In this document: positions 36,831-46,445 of the stretch, in pieces | Layout of the letters: each line of letters starts with the position of its first letter | Position numbering within the stretch: the stretch's first letter is position 1 | Origin: Spiroplasma sp. NBRC 100390 | Lineage (GTDB): Bacteria > Bacillota_I > Bacilli_A > Mycoplasmatales > Mycoplasmataceae | DNA length: 64,000 nt | Assembly (NCBI RefSeq): GCF_001886495.1 | Contig: NZ_CP018022.1 | Coordinates: 930,001-994,000, forward strand | Reading direction: 5' to 3' | Position numbers and translations under genes: made by a program | The notes under the pieces: model-generated | What the model was told of the DNA's origin: nothing | Seen by the model: the letters and a program-made list of their open reading frames with translations, nothing else | Database searches by the model: none

Positions 36831-36865
36831 AAAAACTCTAAACTAATCAATGATTAATTTAGAGT
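36831..36865 (-). terminator. terminator of the tRNA cluster
   Basis: Inverted repeat ACTCTAAA...TTTAGAGT with extended pairing (TAATCA/TGATTA), followed on the minus strand by T7; located after the last tRNA (Phe). Confidence 0.8.
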
Positions 36866-36891
36866 CTAGGGTTATTTTTAACTAAATTCAA

Positions 36892-36967
36892 TGGTGGTTC
36901 AGGACGGAATTGAACCGCCGACACTTTGAGCTTCAATCAAATGCTCTACCGACTGAGCTACTGAACC
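36892..36967 (-). tRNA. tRNA-Phe(GAA)
   Basis: 76-base cloverleaf on the minus strand with acceptor GGTTCAG/CTGAACC, anticodon loop TTGAAGC (GAA), T loop TTCAATT and encoded ACCA end. Last gene of the cluster. Confidence 0.95.
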
Positions 36968-36972
36968 ACGAT

Positions 36973-37048
36973 TGGCGGTCTTGACGGGACTCGAACCCGC
37001 GATCTCCTCTGTGACAGAGAGGCATGATAACCACTTCACTACAAGACC
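36973..37048 (-). tRNA. tRNA-Asp(GTC)
   Basis: Acceptor GGTCTTG/CAAGACC, discriminator G73 and encoded CCA. Anticodon loop CTGTCAC gives GTC for Asp. Confidence 0.95.
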
Positions 37049-37050
37049 AT

Positions 37051-37125
<75 letters not shown>

Positions 37126-37181
37126 ATTTTAATACTATCATATTTTAACTTTTAATTGCAAGTTTTTTCTTTCAAAAAAAA

Positions 37182-37274
37182 TGGCGGAAGATGAGGGATT
37201 CGAACCCCCGCGCGGCTTTCACCGCCTGTCGGTTTTCAAGACCGATCCCTTCAACCAGGCTTGGGTAATCTTCC
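37182..37274 (-). tRNA. tRNA-Ser(TGA)
   Basis: 93 bases with a long variable arm; acceptor GGAAGAT/ATCTTCC, discriminator G, anticodon loop CTTGAAA (TGA), encoded CCA. Confidence 0.95.
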
Positions 37275-37305
37275 ACGATGCTCTAAAAGCAATTAAATAT
37301 ATAAA

Positions 37306-37382
37306 TGGTGGACCCTACTGGACTTGAACCAGTGACCATCCGGTTATGAGCCGGATGCTCTAACCAACTGAGCTAAGGGTCC
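37306..37382 (-). tRNA. tRNA-Ile2(CAT), lysidine type
   Basis: 77 bases, anticodon loop CTCATAA (CAT). The acceptor GGACCCT/AGGGTCC and the GGACC...GGTCCACCA frame resemble the Bacillus tRNA-Ile whose CAT anticodon is modified by TilS to read AUA, not elongator Met. The assignment between Ile2 and Met rests on this resemblance. Confidence 0.75.
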
Positions 37383-37383
37383 A

Positions 37384-37460
37384 TGGTAGCGAGAAAGAGA
37401 CTTGAACTCTTGACCTCCCGGGTATGAGCCGAGCGCTCTAACCAGCTGAGCTATCCCGCC
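37384..37460 (-). tRNA. elongator tRNA-Met(CAT)
   Basis: 77 bases, anticodon loop CTCATAC. Acceptor GGCGGGA/TCTCGCT with two G-U pairs and the GCTACCA end resemble Bacillus elongator tRNA-Met. Confidence 0.8.
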
Positions 37461-37493
37461 ATATAAAAATTTTAATTGCTTTTTGTAAATTAA

Positions 37494-37569
37494 TGGTGGA
37501 CCCGAACGGGATCGAACCGTCGACCCCCTGCGTGCAAGGCAGGTGCTCTCCCAGCTGAGCTACGGGCCC
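37494..37569 (-). tRNA. tRNA-Ala(TGC)
   Basis: 76 bases; acceptor GGGCCCG/CGGGTCC including G3-U70, the identity element for alanine; anticodon loop CTTGCAC (TGC); encoded CCA. Confidence 0.95.
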
Positions 37570-37584
37570 AAAATTACATAAAAA

Positions 37585-37661
37585 TGGTCGGAAAGACAGG
37601 ATTCGAACCTGCGACCCCTCGGTCCCAAACCGAGTGCTCTACCAAGCTAAGCTACTTTCCG
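37585..37661 (-). tRNA. tRNA-Pro(TGG)
   Basis: 77 bases; acceptor CGGAAAG/CTTTCCG, anticodon loop TTTGGGA (TGG), encoded ACCA. Confidence 0.95.
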
Positions 37662-37684
37662 AAAAAAAATAACATTTAAATAAA

Positions 37685-37761
37685 TGGCGCGCCCAGAAGG
37701 ATTCGAACCCTCAACCTTTTGATCCGTAGTCAAACGATCTATCCAATTGATCTATGGGCGC
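37685..37761 (-). tRNA. tRNA-Arg(ACG)
   Basis: 77 bases; acceptor GCGCCCA/TGGGCGC, anticodon loop CTACGGA (ACG, expected to carry inosine), encoded CCA. Confidence 0.95.
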
Positions 37762-37799
37762 ATAGAAATAAAACTATTTAAATGTTAGTCCGATTTAAA

Positions 37800-37875
37800 T
37801 GGAGGCACTAGTCGGACTCGAACCGACGATCGGGGAGTTGCAGTCCCATGCCTTAGCCACCTTGGCTATAGTGCC
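37800..37875 (-). tRNA. tRNA-Cys(GCA)
   Basis: 76 bases; acceptor GGCACTA/TAGTGCC, discriminator U73 (Cys identity), anticodon loop CTGCAAC (GCA), encoded CCA. First gene of the ten-tRNA cluster. The outermost anticodon-stem position is a T/C mismatch. Confidence 0.93.
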
Positions 37876-37968
37876 ATAAAATCTAAACCCTTACTATATT
37901 ATCATATTCACAATGCATTTCAACTAAAATAGATAAAAAACTTAAAATCATTTTCTTAATAAAATTTT

Positions 37969-39588
37969 TTACTCAACAGCAATTAAGAATGAGTATAATG
38001 GTTGATCACCATCAATAAATTCATATTCAACATCAAAACTTTCATCAAGATATTTTCGAATCGCATTAATATCACGTCTTTCGGCATCTTCTCCCGTGAA
38101 AATTGTAACAATTTCAGTTGATTTACTAATTGCACGGTCAAACAAACATTTCATCGTCTTTGATAAGGTCGGATATGAACAAACAATTTTTTTATTCATA
38201 ATCCCCATATATTCCCCTTTATTAATTTTAACTCCATCAATTGATGTTGTCTTTGCAGAAACAGTAATTCCTAAACTTGTCACGTTTTTTAAACTTGATT
38301 TTAAAGTTGAAAAATTCTTTTTCGCAATTTCACCTGGTTCAAACGATAACGTCGCAACCATCCCTTCTTGAATCGAAGTTGTTGGAACAACATAAACATT
38401 TGATTTTCGTTCAACTTTTGCTGCTTGTTGAGCTGCTAAAATTGCATTACTATTGTTAGGTAAAATAAAGACATCAACTGCATCAACGGCTTCAATGGCA
38501 CTTAAATAATCATCTGTTGAAGGATTCATTGACGAACCACCATTAACAGTATATTGAATATTTAAATCACTTTTAAAAAATTGTGCAATTCCATTCGCTG
38601 GTGTTACCGCAATAATTGCCGCGGGATTTTTTAATTCCCGTTCAGCCTTAATTGTTTTAACATGTTTTGCTGCTTGTAAATTCATATTTTCAATTTTAAT
38701 ATTTTTAAATTCACCATGTTGTTGTAAAAATGTTAAAGTGTTTCCCGGCATTAAGGTATGAACATGCACTTTTAAAATGTCATTATCAACAACAGCTACA
38801 ATTGAACGACCACCTTGATCTTCTAATGTCTGGCGAACTTGCGTAACATTAATTTTATTAATATGCTTGCTATCTAAGATAACAATTGCTTCAGTACAAT
38901 AACCAAATTCTTCGTTTTGTAAATCCATAACAACATTATCACCAGTATTTTCAATTTGTTTTTTTCGTTGTGGCACAATTTTTCCGGTTTTTCAATACGC
39001 TGTAATTCCTTCAAAAATTTTTACTAATCCAAAACCACCCGAATCAACAACCCCAACTTCTTTTAAAACCGGTAATAACTCTGGTGTATTATTCAAAGAT
39101 TCTGTTGCAAAATCAACAATTTTCTGAAATAAATCAGGAAGTGGAATCTCTTGGTCCAATGTTGAAACATGTTCTGCCGTTTCACGAATGACAGTTAAAA
39201 TTGTCCCTTCAACAGGTTTCATCACAGCTTTATAAGCTACTTCTTTGGCTTCCGAAATTCCTGCTTTAACTGAATCAAAATTTAATTCGTCAAACTCTTT
39301 CAAACCATTAGCAAAACCACGAAAAATCTGTGACAAAATAACACCAGAATTCCCCCGTGCCCCCATAATTAATCCTCGAGCAAAAACATCAGCAATTTTG
39401 CTAATTGACTCTGAATTAAGGTCATTAATTTCCTTAACAGCATTCGTCATTGTTAAATTCATATTTGTCCCTGTATCACCATCAGGAACTGGAAAAACAT
39501 TTAATTTATCAATTTCTGGATAAAAGTTATATAAATTGTTATACCCGCTGATTAGTGAATCTTTAAAAGATTTTGCATTAAATTCCAT
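37969..39588 (-). CDS. fakA: fatty acid kinase catalytic subunit FakA (YloV)
   Basis: Predicted 539-residue DAK2-domain protein. The N-terminal nucleotide-binding domain has VFPVPDGDTGTNM (Asp ligands for Mg-ATP), GARGNSGVILSQIF and KPVEGTILTVIRE; the middle EFGYCTEAIV and HVHTLMPG and the C-terminal domain match FakA/YloV. FakA phosphorylates fatty acids held by FakB proteins, letting exogenous fatty acids enter phospholipid synthesis. The ATG at 39586-39588 is chosen over one eight codons upstream because AAAGGTGATAGAA precedes it. It follows yloU, as in Bacillus. Confidence 0.92.
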
Positions 39589-39698
39589 TTCTATCACCTT
39601 TACATTTTTCATCTAATTACTTTTCCCTTTTTTAATTCTCTTAAGTGATATAATTGTAAATCTTGCATCGTTCTAATATCTCGTTGTTAATAAATTTG

Positions 39699-40037
39699 TT
39701 AAATTAATAAATCTTGAATATTTACATTAACGTAAATCATAACATCGTTTGAGTAAACATCCAATTTTTCTAATTCATACTTGATTCTAATCTGTATTTC
39801 TCGAGCGATATCTTTAATATTCACTCCTTCAAGTAAGATAAGAAAAATATCAATATAAAAATTACGACCATCTTGTCTCAATTTAATTGATTGTGAATAA
39901 TCTTTAAGAAGCATTGTAACGTTTTCTTCGCTATTTTCTGCTTCATCAGCCTTGGCAAAACCAGCAACACCAGGAACAGTAATCACTGCTGCATAAACTA
40001 AGTCTGATATTTCAGTTACATTAACTTTTTCAATCAT
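39699..40037 (-). CDS. Asp23/Gls24 family protein (YloU-like)
   Basis: Predicted 112-residue protein of the Asp23/Gls24 family. VTEISDLVYAAVITVPGVAGFA and the IDIFLILLEGVNIKDIAREIQ segment are the typical features. In Firmicutes yloU lies directly upstream of fakA (yloV), often behind rpmB; here rpmB is on the opposite strand 2 kb away. The start ATG at 40035-40037 follows GTGGTGATTTTT. The molecular role of YloU is unknown. Confidence 0.85.
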   Translation of the reverse strand: MIEKVNVTEISDLVYAAVITVPGVAGFAKADEAENSEENVTMLLKDYSQSIKLRQDGRNFYIDIFLILLEGVNIKDIAREIQIRIKYELEKLDVYSNDVMIYVNVNIQDLLI

Positions 40038-40155
40038 AAAAATCACCACTAAACTAAATTAACATTAATAATTATAGCGAGAAAATACAATAAAGCAATA
40101 AATTTATTATATTTTCTTAATTAAAATTATTAATTTCCGTTTTCTTTCTCTGCTA

Positions 40156-40497
40156 TTATTTAAAAAAATCATCTAGATTAGTCAACATATGACTAGCACT
40201 AACAAGCCCATCTAATGTTTTTTCTTCTGCTAATATTAATTCCTTGTTTTTTAATACAAAGTCTTTTGTATCAATTTCTTCTTTTGCTGAAAGATCTTTA
40301 ATTTTGATACATTCATTAACATCCTCTCAAGAAAAACCATTTTGTACTCTTAAAGAAGCTATTGAATGAGCAATACTATGGTTTAATGCTTTTTGATCAC
40401 GTTTTCCACCAATTGTATTTTCAAATGATAAAGTTTGTGTAAATGAATAATGATTGTTACCTTGTTCACTTGATTTTTTAACTGTCATCTCAATCAT
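40156..40497 (-). CDS. hypothetical protein
   Basis: Predicted 113-residue soluble acidic protein (SFTQTLSFENTIGGKRDQKA; ends LVSASHMLTNLDDFFK), containing one TGA Trp codon. It has a strong ribosome binding site (GCAGGAGGAAATTATT) before the ATG at 40495-40497. No family recognised. It is isolated on the minus strand between yloU and the nuclease-like gene. Confidence 0.5.
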
Positions 40498-40805
40498 AAT
40501 AATTTCCTCCTGCATAATATAATTTTACTATAAAATAAGGCTAATTACCATCTTATCATCTGCAATAAAAAGATAATTAAAGCAAAAAATGAAGGGTTTA
40601 ATTGTTCCTTTTTACTTTTCATAATTATCCCCCTCTTATGAAATGGATTCTATATCTTCTAATCATAATATTTTCTAAGCAATTTTATTTATAATAAAAG
40701 AACTGATATTACAATTTAAATTTATTATTTAAATTATTATTACAGATGGCTTTAAAAATTGACACATTTAATGCATTAACTCCATATGATAATTTAGAAA
40801 AATAG
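40498..40805. other. AT-rich intergenic region
   Basis: 308 bases. A plus-strand frame of about 33 codons ending in TAG at 40803-40805 reads ...MALKIDTFNALTPYDNLEK; it has no ribosome binding site and is probably not a gene, or is the last scrap of one. Nothing else stands out. Confidence 0.4.
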
Positions 40806-41768
40806 CTAATCTACTAATACTTTGATGACCATCTTTCCCTGACCATTTTCAAACATAGTTTGAATTTTATCAATTAAGACATTCCGATTATTTTGTAAAA
40901 TTAACTTAACATCCTTATAAATTCCTTCATTTTTATTTAGTTTATTAATAATTTCCGGATTAAAAATTAACTCATCATTTTTATTAAAAATCCGGATATC
41001 CTTTCTTGGATAATCATATAAAGGCAAATATGCACATGATTTCAAATTGATAATACTATTTAATCCTTTTTGCCGCAAAAGTTCGCTAATTGCAAGATAT
41101 TGTTTTTCTGCTTTATGATAAGGATGCGGATTGCGGTTACGAGCTTGATCTTTTTCCCAATAAATATTTCAACCCGTGGAACGCGCTGATCAATTTTTTA
41201 TTTCAATTGTCATAATATTGCGTTTATTATTTTTATCAACGCCTAATAAAGTAATATCAATTCGGGTTTGATTTTTTTGAATTCATTCAAAAACAATTAA
41301 CACATCATCTGGCAATTTACTATCTAATAACAAATTTTGAATAATTAGTAAATTAAATTTCCAAGATTTTTGTTCTTGCTTACTAGTATCAAAATTGGTC
41401 ATTGTATTGGCACGTTGAATTAATTGTTCTTCAATTTTGTCAATATTTCTTTTAAAATAATAAATTGTATAAATACAAAAAGCATTTAGTTTATCTGCTA
41501 TATCTCAATAATAATTTTTATTTTTAAAGTCTTGATTTAACGGTTTTTTATTAGTCACAATAATTTGATCTGTCTTGCTATAATTGGTGTTTTTAGGTTC
41601 AATTCAACCAAAATAAAAGATAAATCAAAAAACAGCAATCCCAGTAACCCCACCAATAAGAATAAAGACAGCAGTTGCAAACAATTCTTCTTTTGTAACA
41701 AACATACTAATCGCAATAATAATTAATAAAATACTACCCAGCGCTAAAAAAACACTAGCTCTTTTCAT
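40806..41768 (-). CDS. membrane-anchored nuclease-like protein (PD-(D/E)xK / NERD type)
   Basis: Predicted 320-residue protein with two N-terminal membrane segments (about residues 5-23 and 31-55) followed by a cytoplasmic domain. Residues 168-193 read QTRIDITLLG...NIMTIEIKNW, which gives Asp171 and Glu189-x-Lys191, the spacing of the PD-(D/E)xK nuclease core and similar to the NERD (nuclease-related) domain. The start follows GAGGTGATAGAG. The function may be in DNA repair or defence; the substrate is unknown. Seven TGA Trp codons. Confidence 0.65.
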
Positions 41769-41926
41769 CTCTATCACCTCAGATTTTAATTTTACTTGTT
41801 ATTATAGTTTTAATTCATAGTTGGTTTTAATATCTACTAGTATTATAACAATAAAACTACCAATAATTTTGGGTTTAATTTTAAAAACCCTAAAATAAGA
41901 AAATTTAAGAAAAAATTAATTTTTTC

Positions 41927-41955
41927 TTGCTTTTAAATCTAAAATTCGCTATTAT
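41927..41955 (+). promoter_or_regulatory. rpmB promoter
   Basis: TTGCTT (41927-41932), 17-base spacer, TATTAT (41950-41955), 33 bases upstream of rpmB. Confidence 0.6.
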
Positions 41956-41987
41956 TTTATAGTATGTAGATATAAAGGAGTGAAATC

Positions 41988-42185
41988 ATGGCAAGAAAAT
42001 GTGCAATTACTGGCAAAGGTGCTTTATCAGGAAACAAACGTTCACATGCGTTAAATGCAACACGTCGTAAATGAAATGTTAATTTACAAAAAGTTCGCAT
42101 TGTTGTTGATGGTGAAGTTAAAACATTACGTGTAGCAACAAGAACGTTAAAAACATTAAAACGTAAAGGACAAATTGCTCAATAA
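41988..42185 (+). CDS. rpmB: 50S ribosomal protein L28
   Basis: Predicted 65-residue ribosomal protein. The N-terminus [20 protein letters not shown] and the later [13 protein letters not shown] (Trp from TGA) are diagnostic of bL28. The ribosome binding site is AAAGGAGTG. Single gene with its own promoter and terminator; too short and TGA-interrupted to appear with the standard code. Confidence 0.96.
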
Positions 42186-42217
42186 CAAAGAACCAGCGAA
42201 TATTTGAAAAATAATGA

Positions 42218-42259
42218 AAAAAGTAAGAATAAATTTTAAAATTTATTCTTACTTTTTTT
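42218..42259 (+). terminator. rpmB terminator
   Basis: AAAAAGTAAGAATAAATTTT / AAAATTTATTCTTACTTTTT inverted repeat ending in T7. Confidence 0.85.
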
Positions 42260-42295
42260 GTAAAATACGATAAAATTAAATTGGTATGTGTAAAT

Positions 42296-42380
42296 GCCCA
42301 TGTGGCGGAATTGGCAGACGCAGTAGACTCAAAATCTACCGAAGAAATTCGTATCGGTTCGAGCCCGATCATGGGTACCA
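42296..42380 (+). tRNA. tRNA-Leu(CAA)
   Basis: 85-base class II tRNA with acceptor GCCCATG/CATGGGT, long variable arm (CGAAGAAATTCG), anticodon loop CTCAAAA (CAA) and encoded ACCA. Isolated gene with a TAAAAT -10 box just upstream. Confidence 0.93.
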
Positions 42381-42395
42381 ATTTAAAGCAAAAAC

Positions 42396-42423
42396 AAAAA
42401 TCGGTAAATATTACCGATTTTTT
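42396..42423. terminator. bidirectional terminator tRNA-Leu/thiN
   Basis: AAAAATCGGTAA-ATA-TTACCGATTTTT, shared by tRNA-Leu and the convergent thiN, whose stop codon at 42422-42424 overlaps it. Confidence 0.85.
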
Positions 42424-43030
42424 ACTTGCTATAAATTGCCGCAACTTGACCCGCTAGAACATCAACATTACCAGTTGCGCTAACAAATTCATTACTAATT
42501 GCATTAGCAGATAATCCAACTAATGTTAAATTTTCAACATTATATTTTAAATTAGTAATTGTTACCGCTGCTGTTTGTAAAGCAAATAATGAAAAATAGC
42601 GATAATCTGGTTTTCTGATAATCTCATTCATTCCTGGTTGTAATAAATAAGCATAGGTATGATCATTAATAAAAATAACATTATAACGATAAATAAAGTT
42701 AAGGCAGCTCAATTGCATATCAAAACGATGACCTTGTGCAACTAAAACAATTTCGATTGGATTTAACTTTAACGCTTCTTGAATTGCAATTTCACCATCA
42801 ATATAATCTTTAACTTGTGAAATTTCCATTACTGCTTTGGCCTTGCTAGTAATAAAAGCTAATTCATCATCTTGTAAACTATCTTGATCACAGCATACTA
42901 AATCAATCTGATTAAAAGCTTTGATTAAATCCAAACATCCGCGTTCAACCCCAATTTTGTAATAATCATGGTATTGTTTTAAATCTAATTTAGTTTCTGA
43001 ACAAACAATTAGTACTTTAGTTGGTTTCAT
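42422..43030 (-). CDS. thiN: thiamine pyrophosphokinase
   Basis: Predicted 202-residue enzyme transferring pyrophosphate from ATP to thiamine. The family pattern is visible in the N-terminal DLVCCDQDSL segment, EVALKL...IVLVAQGHRFDMQLS (Gly-x-Arg-x-Asp core) and the C-terminal NLTLVGLSANAISNE. The last gene of the rlmN-prpC-pknB-rsgA-rpe-thiN operon, overlapping rpe by 14 bases (ATGAAACCAACTAA). The same order is found in Bacillus and relatives. Confidence 0.9.
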   Translation of the reverse strand: MKPTKVLIVCSETKLDLKQYHDYYKIGVERGCLDLIKAFNQIDLVCCDQDSLQDDELAFITSKAKAVMEISQVKDYIDGEIAIQEALKLNPIEIVLVAQGHRFDMQLSCLNFIYRYNVIFINDHTYAYLLQPGMNEIIRKPDYRYFSLFALQTAAVTITNLKYNVENLTLVGLSANAISNEFVSATGNVDVLAGQVAAIYSK

Positions 43031-43697
43031 TAGCTAATAATCCTTGTAAACGAGTTGGTAAATCGGGGTGACCAAATAAGTAACTCCCCGCCACTAACAC
43101 ATCAACCCCATAGTTTTTACAAATTAATGCTGTTTGTTCATTAATTCCCCCATCAACTTCAATTAAGGTTGCATATTGATGTTGGTCAAGATATGTTCGT
43201 AATTCCTTAATTTTTTTTGCTGCTTCAGGAAGAAATTGTTGTCCACCAAAACCAGGTTCAACAGTCATAATTAACACTAAATCTAATTGCGCAAGATACG
43301 GTAAAATTACTGCCAATGGTGTTGCTGGTTTAAGGGCCAATCCAATTTTTATTTTTAATTTTGTTCGCAATGCTAAAAATTCTGTTAGTTGTACTGGGGT
43401 TAAAGCTTCATAATGTAAGGTAATTGATGACGCCCCAGCTTTAACAAAAGGTGCTAAATAATCTTCGACACTACTATTTTTAATCTTAACCATTAAATGA
43501 CAGTCAAGATGTAAATCACTATAACTTTTAATATCCGCTAAAATTTTTGGTCCAAATGTTAAATTTGGAACAAAATCTCCATCCATTACATCAAAATGAA
43601 TTCACTCTGCTCCTGCAGCTGTGATGGCTGTTAAGTCATCTTTTAAAGCTAAATAATTAGCACTTAAAACACTTGGAGCAACAAAATACTTTTTCAT
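43017..43697 (-). CDS. rpe: ribulose-phosphate 3-epimerase
   Basis: Predicted 226-residue TIM-barrel enzyme interconverting ribulose 5-phosphate and xylulose 5-phosphate. Motifs: APSVLSANYL, WIHFDVMDGDFVPN, LDCHLMV, MTVEPGFGGQQF, EVDGGINEQT and VAGSYLF. The N-terminal 37 codons lie upstream of a TGA Trp codon. Of two adjacent ATGs, the second (43695-43697) has the better spacing to GAGGTT. Downstream of rsgA by 12 bases. Confidence 0.95.
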
Positions 43698-43709
43698 CAT
43701 AACCTCTTT

Positions 43710-44579
43710 CTATTGTTCTTGCATAATTCGCACATAATCATTATAAAAAAAGTGTGGAATTACTTGTTTTTCTACTAATGATTTTATTTTACAATGTGGC
43801 TCGTGCAAGTGCAAACAAGTACGAAACTTGCATTCATTTGCATACTGGGCAAAAAGATGATAAGCCCTTGCCAATCCTGTTTTTTGATAATCTTTTAACT
43901 CAAAGGTTGAAAAACCCGGCGTATCAGCAATCATCCCATCTAATAATTCATATAAAGCACTAGTTGTTGTTGTGTGTTTTCCCCGTCCTAATGCTTTTGA
44001 GATTTCTTGGGTTTTTATAACCTCATCTTGTAATAAGGTATTTAATGTTGATGATTTCCCACTTCCGGTTTGCCCAGTAAAAACAGAAATCTTATTTTGA
44101 AAAATTTGTTCAAATTGATGTCATGTTTTTTTATCATTAACTTTATTACTAATAAAATAAACTTCATAACCTAACTGTGGATACCAGTTAAAATATTTTT
44201 GATAAAGTTGATCAGATGTAATTAAATCTTTTTTTGTAAAAACAATTACTGGTTTTAAACCTTTATATTCAATAAAAGCTAAATATTTGTTTAATAAATA
44301 TGAATTAAAGGTTGGTTCAGCCATTGCCGTAATAATAATGACTTGATCAACATTTGCAATTCGGGGGCGGTATAGTTCATTTTTACGGGGGGCAATTTGA
44401 TAAATAATTCCTTGCTTGTCATCTTGTTTTTCAAACTGAACATAATCACCAACAACTGGTTTAATTTCTTGATGGCGAAAAATTCCTTTTGCTTTACAAA
44501 CATAAATTTGGTGGTCAGCATTATTCTTAACATAACAAAATTCACTAATAATTTGAACAATCATTCCTGCTTGATGCAT
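43710..44579 (-). CDS. rsgA: ribosome small subunit-dependent GTPase RsgA
   Basis: Predicted 289-residue circularly permuted GTPase for late 30S maturation. Order of parts: OB domain (about 1-70), G4 motif FTKKDL, then G1 GQTGSGKSST, switch GRGKHTTT, G3 DTPGF and a C-terminal zinc-binding segment CKFRTCLHLHEPHC. One TGA Trp sits between G4 and G1. Its ribosome binding site GAGGTAG contains the pknB stop codon, so translation is coupled to the kinase gene. Confidence 0.94.
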
Positions 44580-44585
44580 ATAATT

Positions 44586-45599
44586 CTACCTCGGAAATAA
44601 CAAGCAAAGACATATCATTGCTGTTAAGAATGCGACAAGTAATAAAATTAATCAAAAAGCAACTTTAATTCGTAAAAACCGCGGATAAGAATAATAACGG
44701 TCTTGAACTTTACCCCGTTTTCCTTTGACTTCAAGGTAATTACGCAATTTTAATGGTTTATCATGTTGGTGCTCAGGATTTTCAACTGCTTGTAAACTAA
44801 CATTAAATTCAGCAACCGTTTGAAACCGTTCTGTTGGATCTTTTGCAATAGCCTTTAAAATCACATTTTCTAAACTTTGTGGTAATGCTGGATTTATCAA
44901 GCGGGGACGTAAAGGTAATTCTTTAACATGTTTTACGGCAACAAAAGTTGGATTTTTACCAACAAAGGGGGCCATTCCAACCGCTAATTCATACAGCATA
45001 ATCCCTAAGGCATAAATATCACTCCGACGACTAGCTGGTCTTGATTGCACAATTTCTGGGGCCATATATTTTGATGTTCCAATAATTTTGCCCGATTCTA
45101 AGTCCTCACTATTTTCTAAAATTGCTACCCCAAAATCAGCAACTTTAATTTTGCCATCATATGAAATTAAAATATTTTCTGGTTTAATATCCCGATGAAT
45201 AATATCATTTTGATGCGCTTCAGTAATAGCTAAATTAATTTCATCAAAAAAATATAACAGTTCTTTAACGGTACAAGGCCCTAATGTTAATAAACGGTCT
45301 TTTAAAGTATAACCTTTTACTAATTCTAACACTAAACAATGCCGATCATAAGCTTCAAAAGACCCATAAACCTTAACAACATTTTTGTGGGAAAATTGGG
45401 CAATAGAATTGTATTCTTTATTAAAACGATCAACAGCTTCCTTATTTTTTGATAACGATAAAGCCATAATTTTAATCGCAACATATCGCTTTAATAACGT
45501 ATCATATCCTTCAAAAACCTCGGCCATTCCCCCGTCGGCAATTTTAGCTAAAATCTGATAACGATTATATAACATAGTTCCAACTGTAATTTGTTCCAT
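44586..45599 (-). CDS. pknB: Ser/Thr protein kinase, PknB/PrkC type without PASTA domains
   Basis: Predicted 337-residue Hanks-type kinase. Gly-rich loop KIADGGMAEVFEG, VAIK lysine (YVAIKIM), HRDIKPEN catalytic loop, DFG (VADFGVA), APE (YMAPEIV) and the SDIYALG segment are intact, so activity is expected. A single membrane segment is at the extreme C-terminus (about residues 314-334) with only two residues after it; the extracellular PASTA repeats of Firmicutes PrkC, which sense cell-wall fragments, are absent. The ATG at 45597-45599 is preferred over a GTG three codons upstream. Confidence 0.92.
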
Positions 45600-45668
45600 C
45601 TTCCGCACCCTTATTTTGAATTATCTTCAACTTGTAAACATCATAACATAAAAACGAACAGTAAGAAA

Positions 45669-45694
45669 AAAATAACAGGGTTTAATCTGTTATT
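45669..45694 (-). terminator. hairpin over the prpC stop codon
   Basis: AAATAACAG-GGTTTAAT-CTGTTATTT followed by T-rich sequence on the minus strand. It contains the prpC stop codon and lies between prpC and pknB, so it may reduce rather than end transcription into the kinase gene. Confidence 0.5.
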
Positions 45695-46443
45695 TCAAAG
45701 ATAATTCCCGTTAAATTATCCGTTGATAAATTTTCAAGCGCACGATCAATTAAAATTTTAACTTTATCATTTAGTTTATTTGCTGATTTTAAACTTTCAA
45801 CAATATCACCTTCATCAATATAATCATGAATACCATCAGTTGATAATAAATATTGTCCTTTAATATCTTCAATGACATATGTATCAATTTTTAAAGTCTT
45901 AGTTGGCCCTAAGGCACTTGTTAAAACTTTTCAAAAGGTATGCATATTATACTGTTTTTTATATTGACCTTGAAACTCTAATTCTTGTTTCTCACGATAT
46001 TCCGTTGAATTTTCCATATTTTGATCTGTGGTAATTTGATAAATTTTATCATAATGTAACTTATATAACCGTGAATCACCAATATTAATAACATATACTT
46101 TTTCATTCGCAATTAAAGCCGCCACGACAGTTGTTCCCATATCACTTGTATCAGGATAAATTTGCGCATATGCAACCATTTCCTCTTGAATTGATAAAAT
46201 CGTTTGCCGAAATCATTTATTAATTTCTTCATCTGTTAAATTATTAAAATTTGTTCGTTTAAAATGGGCAACTAAACTATCAACAGCCATTTTACTAGCA
46301 ACTTCTCCGTGTTGATGCCCCCCCATTCCATCACAAACAATAGCAATATAATTATTAAAACTATTATTTGCAAAATCAAAGTAATCTTGATTACTACTCC
46401 GGTAAGCCCCAATATCTGTTTTGTATCCAAAGCGTATTTGCAT
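45682..46443 (-). CDS. prpC: PP2C-type protein phosphatase
   Basis: Predicted 253-residue metal-dependent Ser/Thr phosphatase that reverses PknB phosphorylation. Motifs of the PPM family: [29 protein letters not shown] with metal-binding Asp, [20 protein letters not shown] and [11 protein letters not shown]. Two TGA Trp codons. It begins three bases after the rlmN stop and precedes pknB, the conserved kinase-phosphatase pairing. Confidence 0.94.
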
Positions 46444-46445
46444 AA

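Noticed and set aside
40746-40805. Plus-strand short frame MALKIDTFNALTPYDNLEK
   Set aside because: Only 19 codons from the ATG, no ribosome binding site and no recognisable family; kept as a note in the intergenic entry.
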